A stretch of 64,000 nucleotides of DNA from an uncultured Bacteroidia bacterium (lineage in GTDB: Bacteria; Bacteroidota; Bacteroidia; Bacteroidales; F082), in the NCBI GenBank assembly GCA_902767725.1, contig CACXIM010000005.1, positions 1 through 64,000 on the forward strand, given 5' to 3'. A program made the position numbers and the translations under genes. Each line of letters starts with the position of its first letter. Position 1 is the first letter of the stretch. This document shows positions 50,423-58,644 of the stretch, piece after piece. The notes beneath the pieces were generated by a model. The model saw nothing but the letters and a program-made list of their open reading frames with translations. It had not been told where the DNA came from and made no database searches.

Positions 50423-51376
50423 TCAATAGTTGTCAAGATTGATGCTGACAGGCTTGACGTAATTAGGCTTAATCGTTAAAAGGTTTTGGTCAGAAATGTC
50501 GACATCCTTTACATTACCATCATTAAAGGTGACTTTGATGTGGCAACCTTGACTCAGGGCCAATGGACGCAACACGATGTTGAAGACAGGAGTGGACTCC
50601 TTGGTCGTACCTAATTGGACGCCACCCGGAATGCTCAAAGTAATCGAATTGGCATTGTCTCTGCTTAGACTAGTCAAACCCGTTTCGGAACCGCTCGGCT
50701 CATTGCTGTCGACCGCATCGGCAAACTCATTGTGGCTTTTTTCCATTGAATTAATATTCAACGTCATCCAACCCGAAAGGTTGAACATATTGTCAACAAC
50801 CTCAATCTTAGTTATGGTTCGACTCGCGGCTTCATAAGGTTTCAGTTGAAGTACACCAAACAGATTCTGAAAGTCGAAATCGGCATCACCGAGATGGTCA
50901 ACGTTTTCCACTTTGGCCGCCATCGGGAGGGAATTGGCAGGAATCATGTCTTGACGATACTCCTGCTCGGGAGAAATGAACAACTTGATCTTGTTTTCAC
51001 CATCGCCTAGCAGGGTCTCCACCATTCCTACGCCGCCCGGATAGTATGCATAGAAAGCGTCCAATCTTTCTTCAGCAACTTCTCCCAAACCGCAGTTTTG
51101 GAAGGTCACGACACTGCCTTCTTCAAGTGCCTCATATGTAGCGCAATGGCTTTGCGAAGCATTCGTTTCATTGATATTGAAGACCATGCATACATCGCCA
51201 GCTTCGAAATGAACAAGATCGTCGGTGCCGATATAAGTTCTGTCCATCCCACTTTCGTAAACCAGCTTTTGGGTTCTTGCAGTGAAAGTGGTTTTCTTCG
51301 ATTCGTTTTTATTGCATGACGTGAATGCCAAAGCCACCATAGCTATCATGCACATATATCTAATTACACTTTTCAT
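50423..51376 (-). CDS. Fimbrillin-like lipoprotein
   Basis: 317 residues. The lipobox is LAFTSC, Cys about residue 21. The beta-rich body with YIGTDDLVHFEAGDVCMVF, AFYAYYPGGVG, FDFQNLFGVLQLKPYEAASRTI and IVLRPLALSQGCHIKVTF matches the fimbrillin/Mfa-type surface protein pattern, but the C-terminal adhesive part is short. It is a close paralogue of the protein at 51680-52672 (same GVQLG, KPYEAA.RT, NCGLGEVA.ER motifs). A 59-residue peptide gene lies 44 nt upstream. It could be a pilus subunit or a small surface lipoprotein. Confidence 0.8.
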   Translation of the reverse strand: MKSVIRYMCMIAMVALAFTSCNKNESKKTTFTARTQKLVYESGMDRTYIGTDDLVHFEAGDVCMVFNINETNASQSHCATYEALEEGSVVTFQNCGLGEVAEERLDAFYAYYPGGVGMVETLLGDGENKIKLFISPEQEYRQDMIPANSLPMAAKVENVDHLGDADFDFQNLFGVLQLKPYEAASRTITKIEVVDNMFNLSGWMTLNINSMEKSHNEFADAVDSNEPSGSETGLTSLSRDNANSITLSIPGGVQLGTTKESTPVFNIVLRPLALSQGCHIKVTFNDGNVKDVDISDQNLLTIKPNYVKPVSINLDNY

Positions 51377-51420
51377 TTTTTATATATTTTTGATTAATGC
51401 TGATGTTATTAAATGGCAGA

Positions 51421-51600
51421 TTAAAGGTCAACACCGGGGTCATGCCCCACTGCTCCGCCCCGCCATGTGCCTCCACTATAGGAAGGTTGGCCTCCTCCGC
51501 CACCGTTACCTCCACCGCTAGAGGTCATAAGGACTGATGCTACTTGAATTTCAATTATTTCTGACTTGGGTGTTACATACCCTTTATAATTAGTTTTCAT
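51421..51600 (-). CDS. 59-residue Gly-rich peptide beside fimbrillin-like genes
   Basis: An ORF starting MKTNYKGYVTPKSEIIEIQV, with the PK-x2-IIEI core found in the 50-residue peptides at 5.5 and 7.7 kb, followed by VLMTSSGGGNGGGGGQPSYS and a Gly/His-rich tail. It has no signal peptide. It lies between two paralogous lipoprotein genes (79 nt after one, 44 nt before the next), the same position that the other peptides have relative to their lipoprotein genes. No structured leader like that of the other copies is seen. Function unknown; the conservation pattern is the main evidence. Confidence 0.6.
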   Translation of the reverse strand: MKTNYKGYVTPKSEIIEIQVASVLMTSSGGGNGGGGGQPSYSGGTWRGGAVGHDPGVDL

Positions 51601-51679
51601 TTTTTTATTGGATTTAGTTTGATATACTGTTTATTGTTTTGTCCTATTATAATGTTCTCTATTTCATCGACCCAAAATA

Positions 51680-52672
51680 TCAATAGCCGTCAAGATTCAT
51701 TGATATGCGTTGGATGACATTGGGCTTCATAATCAGGTTATGATAACCAGAGAGATCGACATCCTTCTGAGTTCCATCATCAAACGTAAAGATTATGTGG
51801 AATCCCTGGTACAAAGCCCAAGGACGCAACACGATGTTAAAAGTTGGAGTATTATTCCTGGAATCGCCCAACTGGACACCGCCGGGAACGTTCATAGTGA
51901 TAGTGTTACCGGTATCATACACATTATAGCCAATAAGGTTTTTGAAAGCTTCCAAGCGTTCAAGATAGTCTGGATTGTTCAAATCATAGTTGTTGAACAA
52001 ATAGACAAACTCTTCCCAATCAAGGTAAGGGAGGCTTGCTTCCACCCAACCAGAGAGATCATAGTAATTATCAACAATCTTAATCTCCGTGACAGTTCTT
52101 CGAGCAGCTTCGTAGGGCTTTAACGCCAAAATACCAAAAATGTTCTTGAAGTTGAAATGGACATCGCCTAAATCATCAACGTCGTCAACCTTACCGATCA
52201 TATACATGTTTTGTAAAGAAACCATATCCTGACGATATTCCTGATTTGGGGAGATATAGAATCTGCTCTTGTTTTCACCCGAACTGAGTTCTGTTTGCGT
52301 ACAACCCGGGCCGCCTGGATATACGGCATAGAATGCATCCTGCCTTTCCAATGCGACTTCTCCCAAGCCACAGTTTCTGAACTCCACCACATCGCCTTCT
52401 TGAACGGCTTCATAGGTAGCGCAATTGCTTCGCCAAGGCTCCATTTCATTGATGTTATAAAGCATGCACATGTCGCCAGGCTCAAATACAATTCTTAAAC
52501 TTTGATTAATATAAACTCTATCCTCACCCTCGTATTCCATCTGCTGGGTGCTGGCTGTGAATGTGGTTTTATTCGGTTCGTTTTGTTCGTTTTGCTCATT
52601 CTTATTGCATGCCGTGAAAGCCAAAACCACCAAGGCCATCATGCATACACCTCTTATTACACTTTTCATCAT
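51680..52672 (-). CDS. Fimbrillin-like lipoprotein (paralogue)
   Basis: 330 residues. The lipobox VLAFTAC puts Cys about residue 21. It parallels the protein at 50423 over its length: YINQSLRIVFEPGDMCMLY, ATYEAVQEGDVVEFRNCGLG, AFYAVYPGGPG, FNFKNIFGILALKPYEAARRTV and IVLRPWALYQGFHIIFTF. The linker after the Cys contains NEQNEQNEPNK, a short repeat. It is transcribed first of the three-gene group (lipoprotein, peptide, lipoprotein). Its ligand is unknown. Confidence 0.8.
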   Translation of the reverse strand: MMKSVIRGVCMMALVVLAFTACNKNEQNEQNEPNKTTFTASTQQMEYEGEDRVYINQSLRIVFEPGDMCMLYNINEMEPWRSNCATYEAVQEGDVVEFRNCGLGEVALERQDAFYAVYPGGPGCTQTELSSGENKSRFYISPNQEYRQDMVSLQNMYMIGKVDDVDDLGDVHFNFKNIFGILALKPYEAARRTVTEIKIVDNYYDLSGWVEASLPYLDWEEFVYLFNNYDLNNPDYLERLEAFKNLIGYNVYDTGNTITMNVPGGVQLGDSRNNTPTFNIVLRPWALYQGFHIIFTFDDGTQKDVDLSGYHNLIMKPNVIQRISMNLDGY

Positions 52673-52805
52673 TGTTTGTATTTTAATTTTATTTTGCTTT
52701 TGAAAAAGATTTATTCCGCTTATTCAAAGTGCAAAAATACAAAAACAACAATACGATGACAAAAAAAGCAGTATTTTTTGTTTCGACTGGGGAAAAGCGT
52801 ATTAG

Positions 52806-52844
52806 GCAGCAAGAGCCAAAGGCTCCTGCTGCTGGACTTTGGTG
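52806..52844. repeat. 39-nt hairpin repeat, copy 1
   Basis: gcagcaagagcc, aaa, ggctcctgctgc and a ggactttggt tail form an almost perfect hairpin. An identical 39-nt block forms the 3' end of the gene at 54258-54482. Here it lies in the gene-free 290-nt spacer between the lipoprotein gene and the sigma-like gene. Confidence 0.8.
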
Positions 52845-52851
52845 TCGTAAA

Positions 52852-52970
52852 GGTTTAAAAATGGCATCCCAAGACCTTTTTACTACAGGATAAGAAGGAT
52901 GCCTGCCAGCCTCCGGCCTCATGAAGGGGCTATCTACGGCTGGTTCTATTGTTGAGTCTTGGAATTATTC
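52852..52970 (-). repeat. 3'-UTR structured repeat following sigma-like gene
   Basis: About 115 nt that overlap the TAA stop of the sigma-like gene and are nearly identical to 55338-55454, which follow the stop of the Cse60-like gene. It contains the hairpins ggcatcc/ggatgcc and ccagc/gctgg around ggccggaggctgg. Two genes sharing one 3' UTR suggests a dispersed structured element. A frame reading MRPEAG(R/W)HPSYPVV in both copies is not considered a gene. Confidence 0.7.
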
Positions 52971-54140
52971 GTCTATTCCAATTCCTTCATCTTCTCCAAA
53001 ACCATTGCCATCGACAGAGCAATTTACCTCTATTTGTGGATAATAGCGCTTAAGCGCATAAAGCAAAGGCTCACTCATGCTACTCTCGGCATGAAGTAGA
53101 AGGTTATTTGCTGTCAAACGTTTCATCTTCGTGATGTTGCCCTCATAATAGGACGATCCGACCAACTTCTTGAAAAGGAAGTCGAAAGGCACGTACATCC
53201 CGCCCAAACCATCATCAGGAACGCCGTACTTTTCGGCCAAAACTCGTATGTCGTGTTCCACTTTGTCAAGTTCGGCAGGATCTCCTTGAAGACAATAATC
53301 ACTCTCAACGACCTCACATTCATCATCGCTTTCTTCATTGGGGTCGTAATCATCCCATTCCGCGAGGTCGTATAGTTCTTTTGCCTGTTTTTTGTTAATG
53401 AAGACGCCATGCTCCTCGTTGCCGTAAGCATAATGGTGAGCCAAGTACAAGGCTGCATCTTTATCGCCTTTTTGAACCATTTCCCAAAGACGGTCAATGT
53501 TATTCAATGCATCAGTGGCATGTACATCGCCTCGGTCGCTGAGTTCTTGAAGGATAGGAAAGAGGTCGTGATTAGAAAAGCCACTCGTTTCGTGCCAAAA
53601 AGCATTCAGGTCTTCAATATTGGCTTCTTTTGCCCCATTGCAGATTTGTTTAAGGATTTCTTTTTCCTCGTCGGCGGGTTCTTCGACCAACAATTCTCTG
53701 CGCTCCACAGATACTTTTTCGCCAGTGTCCTCGTTTTCAAAATCTTGCATCCAGAAACGGTATCTCTTTCTCTGGAGTTCGACGATTTGCTCAACAAGAT
53801 TGTGGATTTGTTCTTTTACGGCTTCTTCCAAACACTGCCGCATCACAGAAACGGCATAGTGGAGGAATTTAACGTTACCATCCAAATTGTAGCTCAGTGC
53901 AGCCTTCTTCAAACCTTCAACACCGATGGAAATCAGTTCTTCCAGCTTCAGTCCGCGATTCTGATATTGTGCGGCCAAGGCAGCCACAAACCTCATGTTC
54001 GATTGGCTCAGCTGTTCCATCTCGTCGCATTCAAAGCCTTTTTCATGAATGGCTTTGAGCAGTTCCAATTCTTGGTCTGCGCTCAATAGAGGCGCACGGC
54101 CAATCTCTTGCAGGAATTTGTCTAGGTTTTCGATTTTCAT
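52965..54140 (-). CDS. Degenerate sigma-70 region 1.2/2 domain fused to SEL1-like repeat
   Basis: 391 residues. Residues 1-115 clearly resemble primary sigma factors: LDKFLQEIGRAPLLSADQE (region 1.2), NMRFVAALAAQYQNRGLKLE (2.1-2.2, core binding) and GVEGLKKAALSYNLDG. In region 2.3 the aromatic pair of YAVWWIRQ is replaced by YAVSVMRQ, so promoter melting is doubtful. Regions 3 and 4 are absent. The middle is acidic and helical; residues about 225-270 (KGDKDAALYLAHHYAYG, INKKQAKELYDLAEW) match a SEL1 repeat. It could be an anti-sigma-like or core-binding regulator. It stands alone at the edge of a defence-like region. Confidence 0.75.
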   Translation of the reverse strand: MKIENLDKFLQEIGRAPLLSADQELELLKAIHEKGFECDEMEQLSQSNMRFVAALAAQYQNRGLKLEELISIGVEGLKKAALSYNLDGNVKFLHYAVSVMRQCLEEAVKEQIHNLVEQIVELQRKRYRFWMQDFENEDTGEKVSVERRELLVEEPADEEKEILKQICNGAKEANIEDLNAFWHETSGFSNHDLFPILQELSDRGDVHATDALNNIDRLWEMVQKGDKDAALYLAHHYAYGNEEHGVFINKKQAKELYDLAEWDDYDPNEESDDECEVVESDYCLQGDPAELDKVEHDIRVLAEKYGVPDDGLGGMYVPFDFLFKKLVGSSYYEGNITKMKRLTANNLLLHAESSMSEPLLYALKRYYPQIEVNCSVDGNGFGEDEGIGIDE

Positions 54141-54257
54141 GGTTTTTCAGTTTTATTGTTGTTTTTAAAAGTTGATTATTGATGCGTTCAAAGAGCGTTG
54201 TTTTGATTATCTATAGAAAGGTTTAGACAAAATTTAAACATTAGGCGAAACAAAAAT

Positions 54258-54482
54258 TCAAGCAGCAAGAGCCAAAGGCTCCTGCTGCTGGACTTTGGTG
54301 AGGTGATTGGTCTTAATGAAGTCCTTGATGAACTTTTCGAGGTCTTTGGTTTTGAGTCCAAAGAGTGTGATGATGTAGAGACCTTTTTCTTCGGTGATGG
54401 TGTTGTGGATTTTGTTTTTCTTGACGAAACGACGAATTTGGGTGAATTGCTTTTCTGATGAGGTCTTGATGGTGGTGTTCAT
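54258..54482 (-). CDS. Small basic protein, unknown
   Basis: 74 residues, MNTTIKTSSEKQFTQIRRFV..., rich in Lys, Thr and Ile and probably alpha/beta. The segment GLYIITLFGLKTKDLEKFIKDF looks like a strand followed by an amphipathic helix. The last ten residues (QQQEPLALAA) are encoded by the 39-nt hairpin repeat also found at 52806, so the C-terminus was probably added by a repeat insertion. No family recognised; it is short but its frame uses normal codons. Confidence 0.5.
   Translation of the reverse strand: MNTTIKTSSEKQFTQIRRFVKKNKIHNTITEEKGLYIITLFGLKTKDLEKFIKDFIKTNHLTKVQQQEPLALAA
54263..54301. repeat. 39-nt hairpin repeat, copy 2 (within a gene end)
   Basis: Identical to 52806-52844. It spans the last ~12 codons of the small basic protein gene. 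As an RNA hairpin just inside the coding end it could also act in transcript end protection. Confidence 0.8.
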
Positions 54483-54572
54483 AAGGATGTTGTTTTAAGG
54501 GGTTAGGCCTTAAGATAGTTCTTTTTTGCCGAAATTTTAAAGATTAGGGCAAAAATATTTTTCAAAACAGTT

Positions 54573-55263
54573 TTATTCGAACTCTTGAATCGTCTCAAAA
54601 CCGCACCACGGCTCGGCTTTTTCGAAGGCTTGGCAGCTGCCCTTTGGCACAAATAGGCGGTCGTTCCAATTTGCGGGCCAGCCCGTCGACTCGTCGTCGA
54701 GCATCTCCACCTGGCATTGGGCAGGGTCGGTGAAATGGACGTAGATGTCCCTTCCCTCGTAGGGGCCGTCATCCGCTGCCAATCTCTATTACCGAGTTGG
54801 GGAGAACGACTTTGGTCAAGTTGTCGCAAGCGCAGAAGGCCTCCTTGCCAATTTTCTTCACCGAATCAGGGATGACGACTTCCATCAGTTCCTCGCAGCA
54901 ACAGAATGCCTGCTCGCCAATTTCAGTCACCATATCCGGGATGGCTTTGCTCGCGTTACCATGTACTAATACGTTGCCTTCAATAACCATCTCTTTGGCT
55001 TCTTCAGCAACTGCATCCCAGTGCGCCATCATGGCTTCGAAATCAGCATGGGCTTGCGCTGTCCGTTGCTTCTTGATCCGCATAGCTTTAGGCCAAACGA
55101 ACGGCAAAATGAAAGGCCAGAAAAGGACACGCCAAACGCTCCATTTTTCAGAGGATTCACTGCCGTATTTGGCATCGAAATAGTTTCTATCCATCCAAAG
55201 GACGATGAAGACGCCGCCGATGATATAGGCGGCAATAATGAGGGCAAAAAGATAATCGTTCAT
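54573..55263 (-). pseudogene. Frameshifted BspA-like LRR membrane protein
   Basis: A broken homologue of the intact gene at 62198-63052. The N-terminal half (residues 1-164) has a membrane helix (LFALIIAAYIIGGVFIVLW) and LRR_5 units (ITEIGEQAFCCCEELMEVV, VKKIGKEAFCACDNLTKVV). After IEIG the frame ends at TGA because 7 nt (ggcagcg on the coding strand) are inserted relative to the intact copy; the remaining ~65 residues (DDGPYEGRDIYVHFTDPAQ onward) continue in another frame to a stop at 54573. About 80 residues of the N-terminal LRR part of the intact copy are missing too. Either a dead copy or a shortened protein of 164 residues. Confidence 0.85.
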
Positions 55264-55337
55264 ATTGATGCTGTTTTAGTTGAAAACAGCATAATATAAT
55301 ACAATTAGCCCGAAAATTTGTAAATCGGGGTAGAAAA

Positions 55338-55454
55338 AGTTTAATAACGGCATCCCAAGACCTTTTTACTACAGGATAAGAAGGATGCCAGCCAGCCTCC
55401 GGCCTCATGAAGGCTATCTATAGCTGGTTCTGATGTTGAGTTTTGGAATTATTC
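55338..55454 (-). repeat. 3'-UTR structured repeat following Cse60-like gene
   Basis: Second copy of the ~115-nt element at 52852-52970 (a 2-nt indel and few substitutions). It again begins at the TAA stop of a gene, here the 67-residue protein. The spacer between it and the LRR pseudogene start is AT-rich. Confidence 0.7.
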
Positions 55455-55652
55455 AATCACGTCGTAAATCACCATTACACTCCAGTTTCTCCACAATGGA
55501 TTATGGGGATTTATCTCATTTGATGTGTATTTGATGTCTTTAACCATAATTTTACCATCGTTTTCTTTTAGAAAACCATTTACTTCCTTTTCAAGTTCCT
55601 CTTGATAATTAGCGGCCTCTCTTGTGTTGATGAATATTTTAATCTGTGTCAT
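55449..55652 (-). CDS. Small Cse60-like protein
   Basis: 67 residues: QIKIFINTREAANYQEELEK followed by EVNGFLKEN, VKDIKYTSNE and a final WSVMVIYDVIE. The order strand, helix of glutamates and lysines, then IxDIKY and a terminal beta strand resembles the Cse60/YwqI-like small protein family seen in Firmicutes and other phyla. The role is not known. An ACATCGCGAGG motif lies 24 nt upstream, shared with the mcrB upstream region. Confidence 0.55.
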   Translation of the reverse strand: MTQIKIFINTREAANYQEELEKEVNGFLKENDGKIMVKDIKYTSNEINPHNPLWRNWSVMVIYDVIE

Positions 55653-55675
55653 AGCTTTATTTGCGATTCTCCTTT

Positions 55676-55690
55676 ACATCGCGAGGTTTT
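55676..55690 (-). promoter_or_regulatory. Shared upstream motif, copy 1
   Basis: The 15 nt acatcgcgaggtttt (plus strand) lie 24 nt before the start of the Cse60-like gene. The same 15 nt occur at 61580-61594, 21 nt before mcrB. An exact 15-nt match at similar spacing may be a binding site or leader element. Confidence 0.45.
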
Positions 55691-55772
55691 TTTAAGTTAA
55701 GTTCAATCGTTTTTGTGATAAGTCATTTGAGAGAGAAAAAAATCAAAATCGGCATCAAAAACCATTCCGATG

Positions 55773-56204
55773 CTATTTGATTTTCCCCCAAGCATTTTCA
55801 TTTTGTGTAACCATACTTCGTTTAACATTGTCACACCCAATTACTTTCTTCCATTCTGTCATTTTGTTCATTTCCATTTGTACCCTTCCCATTTCTTCAT
55901 GACTGAGAATGTAATAATGCGAGATATTCTCAGAGTCAATGAAAACTAAAACCCAATAGTCTGGATGATAGTTTCGACTTTTATCATAGTACTTTTGGAA
56001 GAATCCAGTAACAAATCTATTACTCCGTGTGGTCTTCACTTCAATTCTTTTAAATGATCCATCATCAAGATGGACAAAAATGTCAACCGCCTTAGAGTTA
56101 CCCATTGTTATGCTAACATCAAATCCTCGTTTGGATAGTTCTGCACAGACACCATACTCGCCCGCCATACTTATTTTTAGTTTTTCGCTCGATGTTGTTT
56201 TCAT
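55773..56204 (-). CDS. PD-(D/E)XK nuclease-like protein
   Basis: About 143 residues from the ATG at 56202-56204 (MKTTSSEKLK); an ATG 9 nt upstream is also possible. The order GEYGVCAELSKRGFDVS, then SKAVDIFVH and FKRIEVKTTR matches the catalytic core of PD-(D/E)XK nucleases (Glu, Asp, Glu-x-Lys), with YWVLVFIDSE as the next strand. It is a small single-domain protein of the group I/DUF4365-like type, often part of defence loci. It stands between the Cse60-like gene and the DUF2779 gene. Function as a nuclease is inferred. Confidence 0.7.
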   Translation of the reverse strand: MKTTSSEKLKISMAGEYGVCAELSKRGFDVSITMGNSKAVDIFVHLDDGSFKRIEVKTTRSNRFVTGFFQKYYDKSRNYHPDYWVLVFIDSENISHYYILSHEEMGRVQMEMNKMTEWKKVIGCDNVKRSMVTQNENAWGKIK

Positions 56205-56270
56205 AATTAACACATTTTGAGATGATTATAAAATGAATAAAAGTTTGTTTACAATTTCATAATATTTATA

Positions 56271-57800
56271 TCAACTGCAAATCATTTTCAGCCTCTCCCA
56301 AACCTTCACCATGGCCCAAGTGTCAAGCTCGCAATAGCGGAGTAGGGCTTCGCGGGCGGCCTTGGCCTCATCGGGTTGCATGTCTTGGATTTTTGGGAAG
56401 AGCGTCATCGCATTGCCACCGTTCTGGCAACGTTCGTCGAGGTTGTGGTAATTGAGTTCCGCGTCATCAGGGAAGAGCGCAGGCAGCACGCTCTTGATGC
56501 TGAACGAGCCACCCATGGCGGGCACATAATAGTAGCCGCTCTGGAATGGCGTGAGCAGGTCTTGAATATGCTCTTGGATGTTCATCAGATGAATGGCGAG
56601 GTCGGGATACATCGCAGCCAGTTCCTTGATGCGGCTGCACTCGAAGCCTTTGTTGTAGGCCAAGGTGCAGACGTTCATCGGAATGTCCTTGCAAAGCTGC
56701 TCGGCTACGACGCGACGCGGGTCAGTGCCGTCGCTGGGTGCCAGAAACTCCTTGTGTTGGTAGGGCGTAGAGGCACTCTCCTTAATGTGGAGCGAGTATT
56801 GGAAGGTAATCTGTTGGTACGGCTTTTGTCCGTCAAATTGAGGGATGGCCTGCTGCAGGGTCTCAAAGTCAAGGAAATAGAGCGGATAACTTAGACTGGA
56901 AAGGAAATCACGTATGCCAACAATATTGATGTGTTCCTTTTGATTCAGCGTACACTCTACCTGCATCTGTTGCTTGTCGTTCAGCTTCTCCGAGCGCAAT
57001 ACATCGAGAGTAATACGTCCGGCATGATAGTGTTCCAGCTTCTTCGTGAAGTTCATACGATATAGGTCGAAAACGGTAGGCTCGTCCTGTGGCACACCAT
57101 GCTGACGTTTGCAGTAGTCAAGGAAAGCGCAGGTGTATGGTTTCATGCAGCGTTCGGAAAGGTCGTAGTCAGGCTCGTCCTTCATGCCCAAGATCTTCAA
57201 GGCTTGGTTGCTCTGTGCAGGCACTTTCAGGTATTCGTTCTCGACCAAATCGTGCATGTCGATGATGACAAATAGGCTCTTGACATCCAGCTCGCCATGC
57301 CTTACATAGCTGCTGTTGAGGCACACCAGATAAGTGTTGATGACCTTGACACCGCATTGTGTAAGTACCCACTTCTGATAGGCAATGTCGGGCACGTATT
57401 TCTCCAACTTCGTTTCCTCGCCGTCGCACTCAGGGAAACTGCTGCTCTTCACCTCGTAGATGTCCCAGCCGTCGTCGTTGCGGCGCAGGATGTCGACGGC
57501 GCAGTAGTGACCTTCGAGAGCGAAGGAGGCTTCGCAGATGTTGTCCACGCCTTGTTCTATATATAGTTGCGTCAATTCGCACATCTTGTTCAAGTCGAGG
57601 CTGCCATCTGCATTATGGGTGGTCACTTCTTGGTAGGGGCCGAAGAGTCCCATGGCGAGGTCGCCCACCTCGTTGCCTTGCTCGAAGCGGGCTTGTAGCG
57701 CCGGGTCGTCTTTGGCTTCCTCGGGTTTATACACCTTCAGCCAGAGGTTCTTGGGACATTGGCAGAAGGCGGTGTAGCGGGATTTGGAGAGTCCTTTCAT
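56271..57800 (-). CDS. DUF2779 protein: Cas4-like plus DEDD exonuclease-like domains
   Basis: 509 residues. N-terminal Cys residues in FCQCPKNLWLKVY and a later CMKPYTCAFLDYC are placed as in Cas4/RecB-type [4Fe-4S] nucleases; between them GHYCAVDILRR and WDIYEVKSSS give the D and E-x-K catalytic residues. The C-terminal ~200 residues contain FLDFETLQQ (Asp-x-Glu), TLAYNKGFECSRIKELA, YHNLDER and YCELDTWAMV, the acidic series of a DnaQ-like DEDD exonuclease. Such fusions are annotated DUF2779 and appear in restriction-modification or defence neighbourhoods. It is co-oriented with McrBC. Confidence 0.75.
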   Translation of the reverse strand: MKGLSKSRYTAFCQCPKNLWLKVYKPEEAKDDPALQARFEQGNEVGDLAMGLFGPYQEVTTHNADGSLDLNKMCELTQLYIEQGVDNICEASFALEGHYCAVDILRRNDDGWDIYEVKSSSFPECDGEETKLEKYVPDIAYQKWVLTQCGVKVINTYLVCLNSSYVRHGELDVKSLFVIIDMHDLVENEYLKVPAQSNQALKILGMKDEPDYDLSERCMKPYTCAFLDYCKRQHGVPQDEPTVFDLYRMNFTKKLEHYHAGRITLDVLRSEKLNDKQQMQVECTLNQKEHINIVGIRDFLSSLSYPLYFLDFETLQQAIPQFDGQKPYQQITFQYSLHIKESASTPYQHKEFLAPSDGTDPRRVVAEQLCKDIPMNVCTLAYNKGFECSRIKELAAMYPDLAIHLMNIQEHIQDLLTPFQSGYYYVPAMGGSFSIKSVLPALFPDDAELNYHNLDERCQNGGNAMTLFPKIQDMQPDEAKAAREALLRYCELDTWAMVKVWERLKMICS

Positions 57801-57860
57801 GTCATTTGTGGTTTTTCAACTGCAAAAATAGTGAACTTTTGAAAGAATTCAAAAAGAAAA

Positions 57861-58589
57861 TCAATACATCCTCACCGTTTTATTGTCCTCATCCGACTCC
57901 ATCAGCCCGGCGATGTCGGGTTCGGTGGGGACGGCGCTGTTGAGGGCTACAGTCCAGAGGTTGTTGTAGTCTTCAATAGCCATGTCATCCCTGCTAGGGC
58001 AGGTGGGCGAAGGATTGGGATCTATGGCTATTGAAGACTTCTCACAGTTTTCGAGGTATTCGAGCGTCCCGACGATGTCACCGAACGACCAATTGGCATA
58101 TTGGCCCTCGCTATCAAGTCCCCGCATGACATGGAAATCGGTGCGGCCGAGGGCCTGTTTCAGTTTCTCGAAGCCTGTCTCCTGGTCTTGCACGATGTCG
58201 AGGACATCCACTTTGTTGATGGTCTCGAAGAGGGCTCTCAGGTCTGTTTTGGCCTTTTCGACGCCGTCATAGTCGCCATCGTTACTGCTTTTGGCCAGTT
58301 CGTGGCACAAGCGGTTCGCTTTTTCCCAGATATTGTGGCCGAAGCCGCAGAGGGTGCGCATCTTGAGGTAGTTCAACAGGATGTTTTTTGCCTTCTCCGA
58401 CCCCCACTTTTCGGTGTCGGCAGGCAGGTGGTCATGAAAGATGGGCAGCGCCTTCCCCATCATCTCTTGGACGGCATCCGCACGGAGGACACTCTCATTG
58501 GCGGCTTTCCAGTAGTCTGGATAATCCAGTTCCACGATTTCCTTGTAGGTGTAGGGCTTTCTCTTGCCCAGGTCATTTATAGTCAGCAT
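57861..58589 (-). CDS. Orphan protein between DUF2779 and mcrC
   Basis: 242 residues, no signal peptide or membrane helix. Mostly helical: YKEIVELDYPDYWKAANES, ILLNYLKMRTLCGFGHNIW, then KVDVLDIVQDQETGFEKLKQ. The C-terminus is acidic with ESDEDNKTVRMY. No family recognised. It is co-directional with the DUF2779 gene (60-nt gap) and mcrC (56-nt gap), so it may belong to the McrBC island as an accessory. Confidence 0.6.
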   Translation of the reverse strand: MLTINDLGKRKPYTYKEIVELDYPDYWKAANESVLRADAVQEMMGKALPIFHDHLPADTEKWGSEKAKNILLNYLKMRTLCGFGHNIWEKANRLCHELAKSSNDGDYDGVEKAKTDLRALFETINKVDVLDIVQDQETGFEKLKQALGRTDFHVMRGLDSEGQYANWSFGDIVGTLEYLENCEKSSIAIDPNPSPTCPSRDDMAIEDYNNLWTVALNSAVPTEPDIAGLMESDEDNKTVRMY

Positions 58590-58644
58590 ATTTGAGTTGT
58601 TTTAGGGGTTTGCTGACGTAATATAGTTATTGGGGGCGGGAAAT

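Noticed and set aside
52689..52922. 77-residue minus-strand frame sharing MRPEAG(R/W)HPSYPVV with a frame at 55187-55408
   Set aside because: The shared part is the translated 3'-UTR repeat; the remainder is unrelated and overlaps spacer or promoter sequence.
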